Shown here in pieces: positions 44,899-54,037 of a stretch of 64,000 nt of DNA (positions are counted from its first letter, which is position 1; every line of letters starts with the position of its first letter). The position numbers and the translations under genes were made by a program. The stretch is taken from assembly GCF_022012445.1 (NCBI RefSeq), contig NZ_JAKLTS010000016.1:1-64000 (forward strand), written 5' to 3'. Below the pieces are notes generated by a model that was given only the letters and a program-made list of their open reading frames with translations, searched no databases and was not told the DNA's origin. This DNA comes from Massilia sp. TS11 (GTDB taxonomy: Bacteria > Pseudomonadota > Gammaproteobacteria > Burkholderiales > Burkholderiaceae_D).

Positions 44899-45963
44899 TT
44901 AGTTGACCACCTGGGCCAGTTCGCCCTTGGTGTAACGCTCGGCCATTTTTTCCAGCGGCAGCGGTTTGATCTGGCTGGCGCGGCCTTCGCAACCGAAGGC
45001 GAGGAAGCGGGCCTTGCAGATTTCCATGGCGGCGGCGCGGGCCGGCTTCAGGTAGTCGCGCGGGTCGAACTTGGACGGGTTCTCGAACAGGTATTTGCGG
45101 ATCGCGGCCGTCATGGCCAGGCGGATATCGGTGTCGATATTCACCTTGCGCACGCCGTGGCGGATGCCTTCCTGGATTTCCTCGACCGGCACGCCATAGG
45201 TTTCCTTCATGTCGCCGCCGAATTCGCGGATGATGGCCAGCAGTTCCTGCGGCACCGAGGACGAACCGTGCATGACCAGGTGGGTGTTCGGGATGCGCGC
45301 GTGGATTTCCTTGATGCGGTCGATGGCGAGGATGTCGCCGGTCGGCTTGCGCGAGAATTTGTAGGCGCCGTGCGAGGTGCCGATGGCGATCGCCAGCGCG
45401 TCGCACTGGGTCTGCTTGACGAAGTCGGCCGCCTGGTTGACGTCAGTCAGCAGCTGCTCGCGGGTCATGGTGCCGTCGGCGCCGTGGCCGTCTTCCTTGT
45501 CGCCCTTCATGGTTTCGAGCGAACCGAGCACGCCCAGTTCGGCCTCGACCGTGACGCCGATCGCATGCGAAAACTTGACGACTTCACGCGAGACGTCGAC
45601 GTTGTACTCGTAGGAGGCGACGCTCTTGCCGTCGGCCATCAGCGAGCCGTCCATCATCACCGAGGTGAAGCCCGAACGGATCGCGGCCATGCACACGGCC
45701 GGCGACTGGCCATGGTCCTGGTGCATGACGACGGGGATGTGCGGATAGGCTTCGACGGCGGCGTCGATCAGGTGGCGCAGGAAGGCTTCGCCGGCATATT
45801 TGCGGGCGCCGGCCGAGGCCTGCATGATCACCGGGCTGTTGACGGCGTTGGCCGCTTCCATGATGGCCTGGACCTGTTCCAGATTATTGACGTTGAATGC
45901 CGGCAGGCCATAGCCGTTTTCTGCAGCATGGTCCAGCAGTTGACGCATAGATACGAGTGCCAT
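44899..45963 (-). CDS. fba: Class II fructose-bisphosphate aldolase
   Basis: This zinc aldolase splits or forms fructose-1,6-bisphosphate. The 354-residue protein has the metal ligands in [14 protein letters not shown], the active-site [12 protein letters not shown], the [13 protein letters not shown] region with a zinc His, and VMHGSSSVP with another His, then [19 protein letters not shown]. It is of the class IIB/CbbA type common in betaproteobacteria. The GGAG ribosome site lies 8 bases before the ATG. It follows pyk by 36 bases and completes a pgk-pyk-fba glycolysis operon. Confidence 0.96.
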   Translation of the reverse strand: MALVSMRQLLDHAAENGYGLPAFNVNNLEQVQAIMEAANAVNSPVIMQASAGARKYAGEAFLRHLIDAAVEAYPHIPVVMHQDHGQSPAVCMAAIRSGFTSVMMDGSLMADGKSVASYEYNVDVSREVVKFSHAIGVTVEAELGVLGSLETMKGDKEDGHGADGTMTREQLLTDVNQAADFVKQTQCDALAIAIGTSHGAYKFSRKPTGDILAIDRIKEIHARIPNTHLVMHGSSSVPQELLAIIREFGGDMKETYGVPVEEIQEGIRHGVRKVNIDTDIRLAMTAAIRKYLFENPSKFDPRDYLKPARAAAMEICKARFLAFGCEGRASQIKPLPLEKMAERYTKGELAQVVN

Positions 45964-45999
45964 AAGAGACTCCTAAGTAGTAAAAACCGGTCGTCTGGC

Positions 46000-47448
46000 T
46001 CAGCTGAACTCGCCAACGCGCACGATCTTCAGCGCATTGGTGCCGCCCACCTGGCCCATGGGTTCGCCCCAGGTGACCACGATACGGTCGCCTTTCTGAA
46101 CGATGCCCCGTTCGATCAACAATTCTTCAGCCTGCTGCAGCACGAGGGCGCTGTCGGCGCCCTGCTGCAGATTGTAGGCGCGCACATTGCGGTACAGCGA
46201 GACCTTGCGCTGGGTGCCGGTCGAGGGCGTCAGCGCATAGATCGGGGTGTCGATGCTGTGCCGGCTCATCCACAGTGCCGTCGAGCCCGACTCGGTCAGG
46301 GCGACGATGGCCTTCACCTGCAGATGGTGGGCCGTGAACAGGGCGCCATAGGCGATCGACTGGTCGATGCGGGTGAAGCGGGTGTTGAGGAAGTCCGCAT
46401 CGAGCTTGTTGTATTCGGATTGTTCGGCGTCCAGGCAGATGGCGGCCATCATCTCGACCGTCTCGATCGGGTACTTGCCCGAGGCCGTTTCGGCCGAGGC
46501 CATCACGGCGTCGGTGCCGTCCAGCACGGCATTGGCCACGTCCGAGACTTCGGCGCGCGTCGGCACCGCATTGACGATCATCGACTCCATCATCTGGGTG
46601 GCGGTGATGGCCAGCTTATTGTTTTCGCGCGCCATGCGGATCATGCGCTTTTGCAGGGCCGGCACGGCCGCGTTGCCGACTTCCACGGCCAGGTCGCCGC
46701 GCGCGACCATGATGCCGTCGGAGGCGTCGAGGATTTCCTGCAGGGCCGGAATCGCCTCGGCCCGTTCGATCTTGGCAATCATCATCGGCTTGTGGCCATA
46801 GGCCTCGCCGGCGATATTGGCCAGCTGGCGCGCCATTTCCATATCGGTCGCGCTCTTCGGGAAGGAGATCGCCAGGTAGTCGCACTGGAAGCTCATGGCG
46901 ACCTTGATGTCCTCCATGTCCTTGGCCGTCAGGGCCGGGGCCGACAGACCGCCGCCCTGGCGGTTGATGCCCTTGTTGTTGGACAGCTCGCCGCCGATGC
47001 GCACCACGGTGTGGATCTCGCTGCCCTGCACGCTGCTGACGTCGAGCACGATCAGGCCGTCGTTGAGCAGCAGGGTGTCGCCCGGCTTGACGTCGCGCGG
47101 CAGGCCTTTGTAGTCGAGGCCGACACGCTCATCGTTGCCCAGCTCGCCGTTCTCGCCCCAGCGCGCATCGAGGATGAAGGGGGCGCCCTTGACCAGCTCG
47201 ACCTTGCCGTTCTCGAACTTGCCCACGCGGATCTTCGGCCCCTGCATATCGGCCATGATCGCCACTTCCTTGCCGCACTCGGCCGCGGCCTTGCGCACCA
47301 GGGCGGCGCGCTCGATATGGTCCTGGGCCTTGCCGTGCGAGAAGTTCAGGCGCACCACGTCCACGCCGGCGCGGATCATCCGGGTCAGAATGCCGAGGTC
47401 GGTGGAAGCGGGGCCGATGGTGGCGACGATCTTGGTTGCGCGAGCCAT
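46000..47448 (-). CDS. pyk: Pyruvate kinase
   Basis: The enzyme transfers phosphate from phosphoenolpyruvate to ADP. The 482-residue protein shows the N-terminal KIVATIGPAS, VVRLNFSHG, the active-site MIAKIERAEAIPALQEIL with catalytic Lys, MVARGDLAVEVG, the ATQMMESMI substrate region and a C-terminal allosteric domain (RKVSLYRNVRAYNL). It lies between pgk and fba. A terminator-like hairpin separates it from pgk, so the three genes need not be transcribed equally. Confidence 0.96.
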   Translation of the reverse strand: MARATKIVATIGPASTDLGILTRMIRAGVDVVRLNFSHGKAQDHIERAALVRKAAAECGKEVAIMADMQGPKIRVGKFENGKVELVKGAPFILDARWGENGELGNDERVGLDYKGLPRDVKPGDTLLLNDGLIVLDVSSVQGSEIHTVVRIGGELSNNKGINRQGGGLSAPALTAKDMEDIKVAMSFQCDYLAISFPKSATDMEMARQLANIAGEAYGHKPMMIAKIERAEAIPALQEILDASDGIMVARGDLAVEVGNAAVPALQKRMIRMARENNKLAITATQMMESMIVNAVPTRAEVSDVANAVLDGTDAVMASAETASGKYPIETVEMMAAICLDAEQSEYNKLDADFLNTRFTRIDQSIAYGALFTAHHLQVKAIVALTESGSTALWMSRHSIDTPIYALTPSTGTQRKVSLYRNVRAYNLQQGADSALVLQQAEELLIERGIVQKGDRIVVTWGEPMGQVGGTNALKIVRVGEFS

Positions 47449-47466
47449 TGTTTTCCTTCAAGTGAA

Positions 47467-47490
47467 AAGCGCAGCGAGGACGCTGCGCTT
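47467..47490 (-). terminator. Hairpin between pgk and pyk
   Basis: A perfect 10-base stem (AAGCGCAGCG / CGCTGCGCTT) with a 4-base loop is followed leftward by TTTTC. It lies 4 bases after the pgk stop and before the pyk start, so it probably acts as a partial terminator or processing site that sets the pgk:pyk ratio. Confidence 0.75.
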
Positions 47491-47494
47491 GGGT

Positions 47495-48691
47495 TTATTG
47501 GGCGTGACGCTGGAGCAGGATATCGACGGCCGGCAGCACTTTCCCCTCGAGGAATTCGAGGAAGGCGCCGCCCCCGGTCGAGATATAGCCGACCCGGTCG
47601 GCGATGCCGTACTTGGCGATCGCAGCCAGGGTGTCGCCGCCGCCGGCGATCGAGAAGCCGTTCGACTCGGCAATGGCCAGGGCCAGGGTCTTGGTGCCTT
47701 CGCCGAACTGGTCGAATTCGAACACGCCGACCGGACCGTTCCAGACGATGGTGCCCGAGGTCTTGATCAGGGCGGCCAGGCGGGCCGCCGTCTGCGGGCC
47801 GATGTCGAGAATCATGTCGTCGTCGGCCACGTCGGCCACGGCTTTGATGGTGGCCGTGGCGCTGGCCGAGAATTCCTTGGCGCACACCACATCGGTCGGG
47901 ATCGGCACATCGGCGCCGCGCGCGCGCATCATGGCGATGATGGCCTTGGCTTCCTCGACCAGATCGGCCTCGGCCAGCGACTTGCCGATCTTCAGGCCGG
48001 CGGCCAGCATGAAGGTGTTGGCGATGCCGCCGCCGACGATCAGCTGGTCGACCTTGTCGGCCAGGGACTTGAGGATCGAGAGCTTGGTCGACACCTTGGA
48101 GCCGGCCACGATGGCCGTCAGCGGACGGGCCGGATTGCCGAGCGCCTTGCCGAGCGCGTCGAGCTCGGCGGCCAGCAGCGGGCCGGCGCAGGCGACCGGC
48201 GCGAACTTGGCGATGCCGTGGGTGGTGGCTTCGGCGCGGTGGGCGGTGCCGAAAGCGTCGTTGACGTAGATGTCGCACAGCTTGGCCATCTTCTGGGCCA
48301 GTTCATCGCTGTTTTTCTTTTCGCCCTTGTTCACGCGGCAGTTTTCCAGCAGCACCACCTGACCCGGGGCCACGTCCACGCCATCGACCCAGTTCTGCAC
48401 CAGCGTCACCGGTTGGCCCAGCAGCTCGCTCATGCGGGCGGCGATCGGGGCCAGGCTGTCTTCGGGCTTGAATTCGCCCTCGGTCGGGCGGCCCAGGTGG
48501 GAGGTGAGCATCACGGCGGCGCCAGCGCCGAGCGCGGCTTTCACGGCCGGCACCGAGGCGCGGATGCGCGTATCTTCGGTGATCTTGCCGTTATCGTCCT
48601 GCGGGACGTTCAGGTCGGCACGGATGAACACGCGCTTGCCTTGCAGCGCGCCTTGGTCAATCAGGTCTTGCAGACGGGTGAAATTGAGCAT
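47495..48691 (-). CDS. pgk: Phosphoglycerate kinase
   Basis: The enzyme transfers phosphate between 1,3-bisphosphoglycerate and ADP. The 398-residue protein has the substrate-binding [35 protein letters not shown], the hinge [10 protein letters not shown], the nucleotide site [29 protein letters not shown] and the C-terminal GGGDTLAAI motif. In many relatives gap precedes pgk; here the upstream leftward genes are azlD and azlC, 31 bases away. A hairpin follows its stop. Confidence 0.97.
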   Translation of the reverse strand: MLNFTRLQDLIDQGALQGKRVFIRADLNVPQDDNGKITEDTRIRASVPAVKAALGAGAAVMLTSHLGRPTEGEFKPEDSLAPIAARMSELLGQPVTLVQNWVDGVDVAPGQVVLLENCRVNKGEKKNSDELAQKMAKLCDIYVNDAFGTAHRAEATTHGIAKFAPVACAGPLLAAELDALGKALGNPARPLTAIVAGSKVSTKLSILKSLADKVDQLIVGGGIANTFMLAAGLKIGKSLAEADLVEEAKAIIAMMRARGADVPIPTDVVCAKEFSASATATIKAVADVADDDMILDIGPQTAARLAALIKTSGTIVWNGPVGVFEFDQFGEGTKTLALAIAESNGFSIAGGGDTLAAIAKYGIADRVGYISTGGGAFLEFLEGKVLPAVDILLQRHAQ

Positions 48692-48722
48692 GGCTTTGAG
48701 GCGATGGGAAAAGGCCCATATT

Positions 48723-49049
48723 TTACCCCAAGCTCAGTCGCAACACGGTAAAACTTAGCATTCCGAAAACGATCGTCTGCAACATGTCGCGCCGCAGCAA
48801 ATAGAAGGCAATCGCGGCCACGCCAGCGAGCAATTTGGCATTGTGCAGGCTGAAGGAAAACTGGGCGCCCGTGCCCAGCATATCGGGCGCGACGATGGCC
48901 GCCAGCGCACAGGCCGGCGCATAGCGCAGCACTTCCTGCACGCGCGGCGGCAGATTGATGTGGTGGCCCACCAGCCAGAAGCCGGCGCGCGTGATGGCCG
49001 TGGCGCAGGCCATGGCGCAGATGGTGATCCAGATCTCGAGTGCGCTCAT
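48723..49049 (-). CDS. azlD: AzlD-type small subunit of branched-chain amino acid exporter
   Basis: This 108-residue integral membrane protein with about four hydrophobic segments is the small partner of AzlC. Typical features are the [11 protein letters not shown] helix start with conserved Thr-Arg, [22 protein letters not shown] and a short basic loop before the last helices. The two subunits export branched-chain amino acids or related compounds. Its ATG overlaps the azlC stop by 4 bases. Confidence 0.88.
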   Translation of the reverse strand: MSALEIWITICAMACATAITRAGFWLVGHHINLPPRVQEVLRYAPACALAAIVAPDMLGTGAQFSFSLHNAKLLAGVAAIAFYLLRRDMLQTIVFGMLSFTVLRLSLG

Positions 49050-49780
49050 CGGTGTTTGGCCTTCCAGGCGGCGCCCATTTCCTCGGCCAGCATGGCCGTC
49101 AGCATGCCCACCAGCACCGCCGCCAGCATGCCGAGTTTATAGGGCAGGCCGGCCGCCAGAATCGACACAGCGGCCGCCACCAGCACGCCCAGCAGGGCCG
49201 GCCGGCTGGCCGTCAGCGGCACCAGAATGCACAGGATGGCCAGGCTGCCAGCGAACTCCAGGCCCCAGGCGCTGGGCACGACGGCGCCGAGCAGGATGCC
49301 GACGATCGAGCCGCTCTGCCAGGCCGCCCAGTTCGGCCACAGCAGGCCTTTCAGGAAGGACAGCTTGCCGGGGGCCGGGGCCTCCTCCGGATAGCGCTGC
49401 AGGAACAGGGCCACCGAGAAGTCGCCCGAGGAATAGCCGTACAGCAGGCGCTGGCGCCAGGGCAGATGGGCGAAATGGGGCGCCATCAGCACCGAGAAAA
49501 TGACGAAGCGCAGATTGACGACGAGGGCCGTGACGAACACCACCCAGACCGGGGCGCCGGCCGCGATCAGGGGCAGCGAGGCCAGCTGGGCCGAGCCGGC
49601 GAAGGTCAGCAGGGTCATGCCCAGGGCCTGCGGCACGCTCAGCCCGCTCTTGATCATGGCCACGCCGACCACCAGACCCCAGGCGCAGATACCAAACAGC
49701 GACGGCAGTCCGACCTTGAGGGCGGCGCGGTAGGCGTCCGGATCGGGAATATCGCTGAGGTGGGTAGGCGGGCTCGACAT
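49046..49780 (-). CDS. azlC: AzlC-type large subunit of branched-chain amino acid exporter
   Basis: The 244-residue membrane protein has about seven to eight helices. It contains the family signature LLTFAGSAQLASLPLI and NLRFVIFSVLMAPHFAHLP, both diagnostic of AzlC. It works with AzlD in amino-acid efflux. The frame is open for 49 further codons upstream, but the ATG at 49780 matches the family start and avoids overlap with the divergent zinc-finger gene (49887). It precedes azlD by a 4-base overlap, and the pair lies upstream of pgk. Confidence 0.9.
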   Translation of the reverse strand: MSSPPTHLSDIPDPDAYRAALKVGLPSLFGICAWGLVVGVAMIKSGLSVPQALGMTLLTFAGSAQLASLPLIAAGAPVWVVFVTALVVNLRFVIFSVLMAPHFAHLPWRQRLLYGYSSGDFSVALFLQRYPEEAPAPGKLSFLKGLLWPNWAAWQSGSIVGILLGAVVPSAWGLEFAGSLAILCILVPLTASRPALLGVLVAAAVSILAAGLPYKLGMLAAVLVGMLTAMLAEEMGAAWKAKHR

Positions 49781-49886
49781 GGCTGTGGATGAAGCGTGGA
49801 AGCAACATTGTAGCGGGCTTGGACAAAGCGCGTGGCCCAATGCTTTAGAATCATGCTTTTCCCATTGGATTGCTTTCGGAGACTCA

Positions 49887-50081
49887 ATGAGCACGACCCC
49901 GACCGCCGCCGTCGAACTCGACGGCAAGGACCTGCCCGCCTACTGCCCCAACCCGGCCATGCCGCTGTGGTCCGGCCATCCCAAGGTCTTCCTCGACTTT
50001 GACCACCACGGCCAGGCCAAATGCCCGTACTGCGGCACCGTCTACCAGCTCAAGCCGGGCGTGTCGGCCGGGCACCACTGA
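49887..50081 (+). CDS. Small CHCC zinc-finger protein
   Basis: The 64-residue protein has a CHCC-type zinc finger like that of the mitochondrial complex I subunit NDUFS6. The ligands are in YCPNPAMPLWSGHPKVF and AKCPYCGTVYQL (C-x9-H, then C-x2-C). Such proteins are frequent in alpha- and betaproteobacteria and their role is not settled. In several Burkholderiales I recall this gene beside ilvE, which is absent here. It starts a four-gene rightward operon with 5 bases to the next gene. Confidence 0.83.
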   Translation: MSTTPTAAVELDGKDLPAYCPNPAMPLWSGHPKVFLDFDHHGQAKCPYCGTVYQLKPGVSAGHH

Positions 50082-50086
50082 CGCCC

Positions 50087-50518
50087 ATGGCCGAGAAGCG
50101 CCGCAAGCACAATAACGGCTCGCCGCAGGAGGTCGAAACGGCCTTCTACGATGCGATCAACCGCGGCGACGTGGCCGCGCTGATGGCGCTCTGGGCCGAC
50201 GACGAAGAGATCGTCTGCATCCACCCGGGCGGGCCGCGCCTGCACGGGCATGCCGAGATCCAGGCCTCGTGGGAAGCGATTCTGTCCCATGGCGGCCTGG
50301 ACATCCATCCCTCGGCCCTGCACGAGACCCATAATCTGATGGCCTCGGTGCACACGGTGATCGAAGGCGCGACCCTGGCCAGCGGCGAACCGAACTATCT
50401 GGTCGCCACCAATGTCTACCACAAGACGCCCAAAGGCTGGCGGCTGGTGCTGCACCATGCCTCTGTGGCGCCCGGCAATGCGCCAGCCTTGCCGAACATG
50501 CCAGCCATCCTGCACTGA
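50087..50518 (+). CDS. SnoaL/NTF2-like fold protein
   Basis: The 143-residue protein has the cone-shaped NTF2-like fold of the SnoaL/DUF4440 type: EVETAFYDAINRGDVAALMALWADDEEIVCIHPGG contains the typical helix and the first pocket residues (quoted by its ALMALWADDEE core), and YLVATNVYHKTPKGWRLVLHHAS forms the C-terminal strands with a pocket His. Members can be isomerases, calcium/calmodulin-kinase association-like domains or ligand binders. The specific role is unknown. It follows the zinc-finger gene by 5 bases and precedes yheT by 2. Confidence 0.82.
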   Translation: MAEKRRKHNNGSPQEVETAFYDAINRGDVAALMALWADDEEIVCIHPGGPRLHGHAEIQASWEAILSHGGLDIHPSALHETHNLMASVHTVIEGATLASGEPNYLVATNVYHKTPKGWRLVLHHASVAPGNAPALPNMPAILH

Positions 50519-50520
50519 CC

Positions 50521-51459
50521 ATGCACTACACCCAGCCCGTGTGGCTGCCGGGCGGACATCTGCAAACCATCGTCCCGGCACTCTGGAGCCGCAAGCCGCG
50601 CCTGCACTACCGGCGCGAGCGCTGGGACACGCCCGATGCCGACTTCATCGATGTCGACTTCATCGACGCCGCCGCCGGCCAGCCGCTGGTGGTGCTGTTC
50701 CACGGGCTCGAGGGCTCGTCCGACAGCCACTACGCGCGCGCCCTGATGGCGGCCGTGCAGGCGCGCGGCTGGGCCGGGGCGGTGCCGCATTTCCGCGGCT
50801 GCTCGGGCGAACTCAACCGTGCGCCGCGCTTCTACCATTCGGGCGATGCGCGCGAAATCGACTGGATCCTGCGGCGCCTGGCCGCGCGCGCCAGCGGCCC
50901 CGTGTACGCGTGCGGCGTCTCGCTCGGCGGCAATGCCCTGCTGCGCTGGCTCGGCGAGGAAGGCAGCGGCGCCGGCTTCGTGCGCGCGGCCTGCGCCGTC
51001 TCGGCCCCGCTCGACCTGGCCGCGGGCGGGGCGGCCCTGTCGTCCGGCTTCAACCGCCTGTACACGCGCATGTTCCTGCAGACGCTCAAGCCCAAGTGCC
51101 TGGCCAAGCTGCAGCAGTATCCGGGCCTGTTCGACCGCCAGGCCCTGCTGGCCGCGCGCGACCTGTATGCCTTCGATAATGTGGTGACGGCGCCGCTGCA
51201 CGGCTACCGCAACACGGACGACTACTGGGACCGCGCCAGCGCCAAGCATGTGCTGCCCGACATCACCGTGCCGACCCTCGTGCTCAATGCCCGCAACGAC
51301 CCGTTTCTGCCCGGCGTACACCTGCCGCGCCATGCCTCGGCCGCGGTGACGCTCGATTATCCCGAACATGGCGGCCATGTCGGCTTTGCCGTCGGCGGCC
51401 TGCCGGGCCGGCTCGACTGGCTGCCGCAGCGCCTGCTGCATTTCCTCGACCACGCTTGA
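50521..51459 (+). CDS. yheT: YheT-family alpha/beta hydrolase
   Basis: The 312-residue hydrolase of the YheT/ABHD1-3 family begins with the family hallmark WLPGGHLQTIVPALW. It has VVLFHGLEGSSDSHYARAL, FRGCSGELNR, the nucleophile elbow GVSLGGNALLRWLG, an Asp in LNARNDPFLPG and the His in EHGGHVGF, so the catalytic triad is complete. It is probably a cytoplasmic esterase or lipase of unknown substrate. It begins 2 bases after the SnoaL-like gene, so translation is coupled. Confidence 0.92.
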   Translation: MHYTQPVWLPGGHLQTIVPALWSRKPRLHYRRERWDTPDADFIDVDFIDAAAGQPLVVLFHGLEGSSDSHYARALMAAVQARGWAGAVPHFRGCSGELNRAPRFYHSGDAREIDWILRRLAARASGPVYACGVSLGGNALLRWLGEEGSGAGFVRAACAVSAPLDLAAGGAALSSGFNRLYTRMFLQTLKPKCLAKLQQYPGLFDRQALLAARDLYAFDNVVTAPLHGYRNTDDYWDRASAKHVLPDITVPTLVLNARNDPFLPGVHLPRHASAAVTLDYPEHGGHVGFAVGGLPGRLDWLPQRLLHFLDHA

Positions 51460-51460
51460 T

Positions 51461-52051
51461 ATGGATGAGATCGTCAAACAGGCCATGGCCAAATGGCCGA
51501 ATGTGCCCCACTGCTACGGCTGGCTGGCGCTCGATGCGCGCGGCCACTGGCGCATGCGCGATGAGCGCGCCCAGCAGCTGAAACTGCCCGGCGACAAGCT
51601 GAGCAACCCAGCCCTGGTCGGCTTCATCAACCGCAATTATCTGGCCGACGCGCGCGGCTGCTGGTATTTTCAGAACGGCCCCCAGCGCGTGTATGTGGCG
51701 CTGGAAACCACGCCCTTCGTGGCGCGCACCGATCCCGAGGCCGGTCTGCTGCTGCACACGGGCGAGCCGGCCGGTCCGCTCGACTGGGCCGGCCTGACCG
51801 AGATTGGCGAGGTGCTGGTGCGGGCCGGCGGCCGCCTGGCCCAGATCGACGACCGCGACGTCGCCAGCCTGCTCGGCCTGCTACGCCTGGAGGGCGCGCC
51901 GCTGGCCGACGATGGCCTGCTCGACTGGCTGGCCGCGCCGCGTGGCCGGCTGCAGCTGACGGTCGCCGGCCAGACCCTGGAGGTGGAAGCGCTCGAGCGG
52001 GCCAGCCTGCCGGCCCGCTTCGGCTATGTGCAACACCCGCAGCCTGCTTAG
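51461..52051 (+). CDS. Conserved betaproteobacterial protein of unknown function
   Basis: The 196-residue soluble protein starts MDEIVKQAMAKWPNVPHCYGWLALD, a sequence I recognise as conserved in Burkholderiales genomes but without known function; I cannot give its DUF number with certainty. Two regions can be seen: an N-terminal part with GHWRMRDERAQQ and NPALVGFINRNYLADARGCWYFQNGPQRVYV (shown in part), and a C-terminal part ending RFGYVQHPQPA. It begins one base after yheT. Its end overlaps the end of the convergent PsiF gene by 4 bases. Confidence 0.75.
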   Translation: MDEIVKQAMAKWPNVPHCYGWLALDARGHWRMRDERAQQLKLPGDKLSNPALVGFINRNYLADARGCWYFQNGPQRVYVALETTPFVARTDPEAGLLLHTGEPAGPLDWAGLTEIGEVLVRAGGRLAQIDDRDVASLLGLLRLEGAPLADDGLLDWLAAPRGRLQLTVAGQTLEVEALERASLPARFGYVQHPQPA

Positions 52052-52326
52052 CCTTTCTTGGCGTCGGCCTCGCACTTCTTCATGAAGGCGTTCTTGGCGG
52101 CGCCGGCCAGGGCCTTGCCGTTCTTGTCGATGGCCTTGGCTTCGCAGCTCGGGGCCGGCGCGGCCGCCTTGGCCTCGGCTTCGCACTTCTTCATGAACGA
52201 ATTTTTGGCGGCGCCGGCCAGCGGCTTGCCATTCTTGCCGACCGCCTTGGCGGCGCAATCGTCTTCGGCGAAGGCGATATTGGTGGCGAACAGGGCGGCG
52301 ATGGCGACGGCGATGAATTTCTGCAT
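52048..52326 (-). CDS. PsiF-repeat periplasmic protein
   Basis: The 92-residue protein has a signal peptide (MQKFIAVAIAALFATNIAFA) and two PsiF repeats of about 30 residues, each of the form C-x-A-K-A-x3-K-N-G-K-x-L-A-G-A-A-K-N-x-F-M-K-K-C. PsiF was first seen as a phosphate-starvation-inducible protein of E. coli; its function is unknown. The two Cys of each repeat could form disulfides in the periplasm. It converges with the gene of unknown function, overlapping by 4 bases. Confidence 0.87.
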   Translation of the reverse strand: MQKFIAVAIAALFATNIAFAEDDCAAKAVGKNGKPLAGAAKNSFMKKCEAEAKAAAPAPSCEAKAIDKNGKALAGAAKNAFMKKCEADAKKG

Positions 52327-52380
52327 GATGAACTCCCCTTGTGGTGTGGAACTGCGGATGCACGCCTGCGCGGCGTGCGC

Positions 52381-53964
52381 TTAACCGTTTTGCTTCTTCT
52401 CTTTCATCTCTTCCTTGCGGCGCGCCAGCAGCTCACGTTCGCGCGCGTCGATGATGGCCTGATCGTAGAAGGTGGCGTCGGGCGCCTTGCGCGCCAGCGC
52501 CAGCTGATCGAGCGCGGCCATGGTGCCGCCCTGCAGCACATACGATTCGGCCAGCGACAGATGCTGGAGCGCGATCTTGCCCTGGGCCGCATAGGTCTTG
52601 GCCAGCGCGTCGTGCAGCTTCGGTTCGCTGCGGTACTGCTGCACCTGGTCGCGCAGATAGGCGGCCGCTTCCTCGTAGCGGCCATTGGCGTACAGGGCGT
52701 CGGCCAGGCGGCGCGCAATCCCGCGCGCCAGCGGGTAACGCGCATGGGCCGCGCGCGCCTCGTCCAGGGCGGCGGCCAGCACGGCCGGCGGCTGGCCCGG
52801 CGCCAGCTTCACTTCGAGCGCGGTCAGGGCGAAGATGGCGCCGGCATCGCTGTCGCTGGCGGCGGCTGAGAGCACACCCGGGCGCGGCTTGGCATAGGTG
52901 GTCTGGGCCGCGTCCAGCCACTGCTGGGCTTCGGCCAGCTGGCCGCGCTGCAGGGCCAGGCAGGCCAGGCCGTACTGGGCGGCCGTCTTCTGCTGGCGGC
53001 TTTCCTGCTGCAGCTGGGTCTCGAAGAATTTGCGCGTTTCGCTGAGGGCGGCGTCGCTCGTATCCTGCAGCACGCGCGTGCGTGCGCGCGCCAGGTGGAA
53101 GTCGATGCTGTCGGCGCGCTGGCGGTAAGGCGCCTCGCGGATGCGCGCCTGCATGTCGGCGATGCGCTCCTGGGTCAGCGGGTGGCTCAGCAGCCAGGAC
53201 GGCACATCGCTGTAGACGCGCATGGCCGTCTGCAGGCGGCCGAAGAAGGCCACCATGCCCGAGGTGTCGAAACCCGAGGCCGTCATGATCTGGAAGCCGA
53301 CGCGGTCGGCCTCGCGCTCGGCATCGCGCGAGAAATTGAGCTGGCGCTGGATGGCCAGGCCCTGCCCGCCCATCAGCACGCCGATCGGCACGTCGGACGC
53401 GGTCTGGCTCGAGCGCGCGGCCAGCACGGCCAGCACCATTGCCGCCAGCGGAATCAGGGCGTCCTGGCGCTGCTGGCCGAGCATGCGCGCGATGTGGCGC
53501 TGGGCCACGTGGCCGATTTCGTGCGACAGCACCGAGGCCAGTTCGGATTCATTCTGGGCCGCCAGCAGCAGGGCCGAGTGGACCGCGATGAAGCCGCCCG
53601 GCAGGGCAAACGCATTGATGGCCGGGTCGCGCACGGCGAAGAAGAAGTAGTCGAAATTGGCGTCGCCGCGCGCGCCGGGCCGCGCCGCCACCAGATTATT
53701 GCCGATCTGGTTCAGGTATTCGATCAGCACGTCGTCGTCGAGGTAGTCGCGGTCGCGCCGGATGTCGCGCATGATCTCCTCGCCCAGGCGGCGTTCGAGC
53801 ACCGGGGTCAGGTCTTCGCGCGCGGCATCGCCGAGCTGAGGCAGCTCGGCTTGCTGCGGCGCGGCCGGGCCGGCCGGTGCGGCCAAGGCCAGGCTCGACA
53901 GCGTCGCCCAGCCCAGCAGGGCCAGGGCGCGGCGGACGGCACGGAGGACGGGATCAGTGAGCAC
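52381..53964 (-). CDS. M48 zinc protease with TPR region (BepA/YfgC-like)
   Basis: The 527-residue periplasmic protein has a signal peptide, then a peptidase M48 domain with the zinc motif in VLSHEIGHVAQRHIARML, the GGFIAVHSALL strand and the third ligand in FSRDAEREADRVG. A C-terminal TPR-like helical region (about 270-500) and a charged Lys/Glu tail follow. BepA in E. coli checks folding of LptD and other outer-membrane barrels, and this protein has the same layout. The likely start is a GTG at 53964; no suitable ATG exists near the signal peptide. moaC diverges from it. Confidence 0.87.
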   Translation of the reverse strand: MLTDPVLRAVRRALALLGWATLSSLALAAPAGPAAPQQAELPQLGDAAREDLTPVLERRLGEEIMRDIRRDRDYLDDDVLIEYLNQIGNNLVAARPGARGDANFDYFFFAVRDPAINAFALPGGFIAVHSALLLAAQNESELASVLSHEIGHVAQRHIARMLGQQRQDALIPLAAMVLAVLAARSSQTASDVPIGVLMGGQGLAIQRQLNFSRDAEREADRVGFQIMTASGFDTSGMVAFFGRLQTAMRVYSDVPSWLLSHPLTQERIADMQARIREAPYRQRADSIDFHLARARTRVLQDTSDAALSETRKFFETQLQQESRQQKTAAQYGLACLALQRGQLAEAQQWLDAAQTTYAKPRPGVLSAAASDSDAGAIFALTALEVKLAPGQPPAVLAAALDEARAAHARYPLARGIARRLADALYANGRYEEAAAYLRDQVQQYRSEPKLHDALAKTYAAQGKIALQHLSLAESYVLQGGTMAALDQLALARKAPDATFYDQAIIDARERELLARRKEEMKEKKQNG

Positions 53965-54016
53965 GGTGCTATGATACCTGCAGCCGCGCACAATGCCAGT
54001 CCCGGCCGCGCCTCCC

Positions 54017-54032
54017 TCACAGTTTGTTACAG
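54017..54032. promoter_or_regulatory. Period-10 direct repeat, TCACAG-N4-TTACAG
   Basis: Two related hexamers with an exact 10-base period lie in the 73-base divergent region between the M48 protease and moaC, ending 6 bases before the moaC ATG. It is the third member of the set with 9307-9322 and 24525-24540. Confidence 0.35.
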
Positions 54033-54037
54033 CTTTC

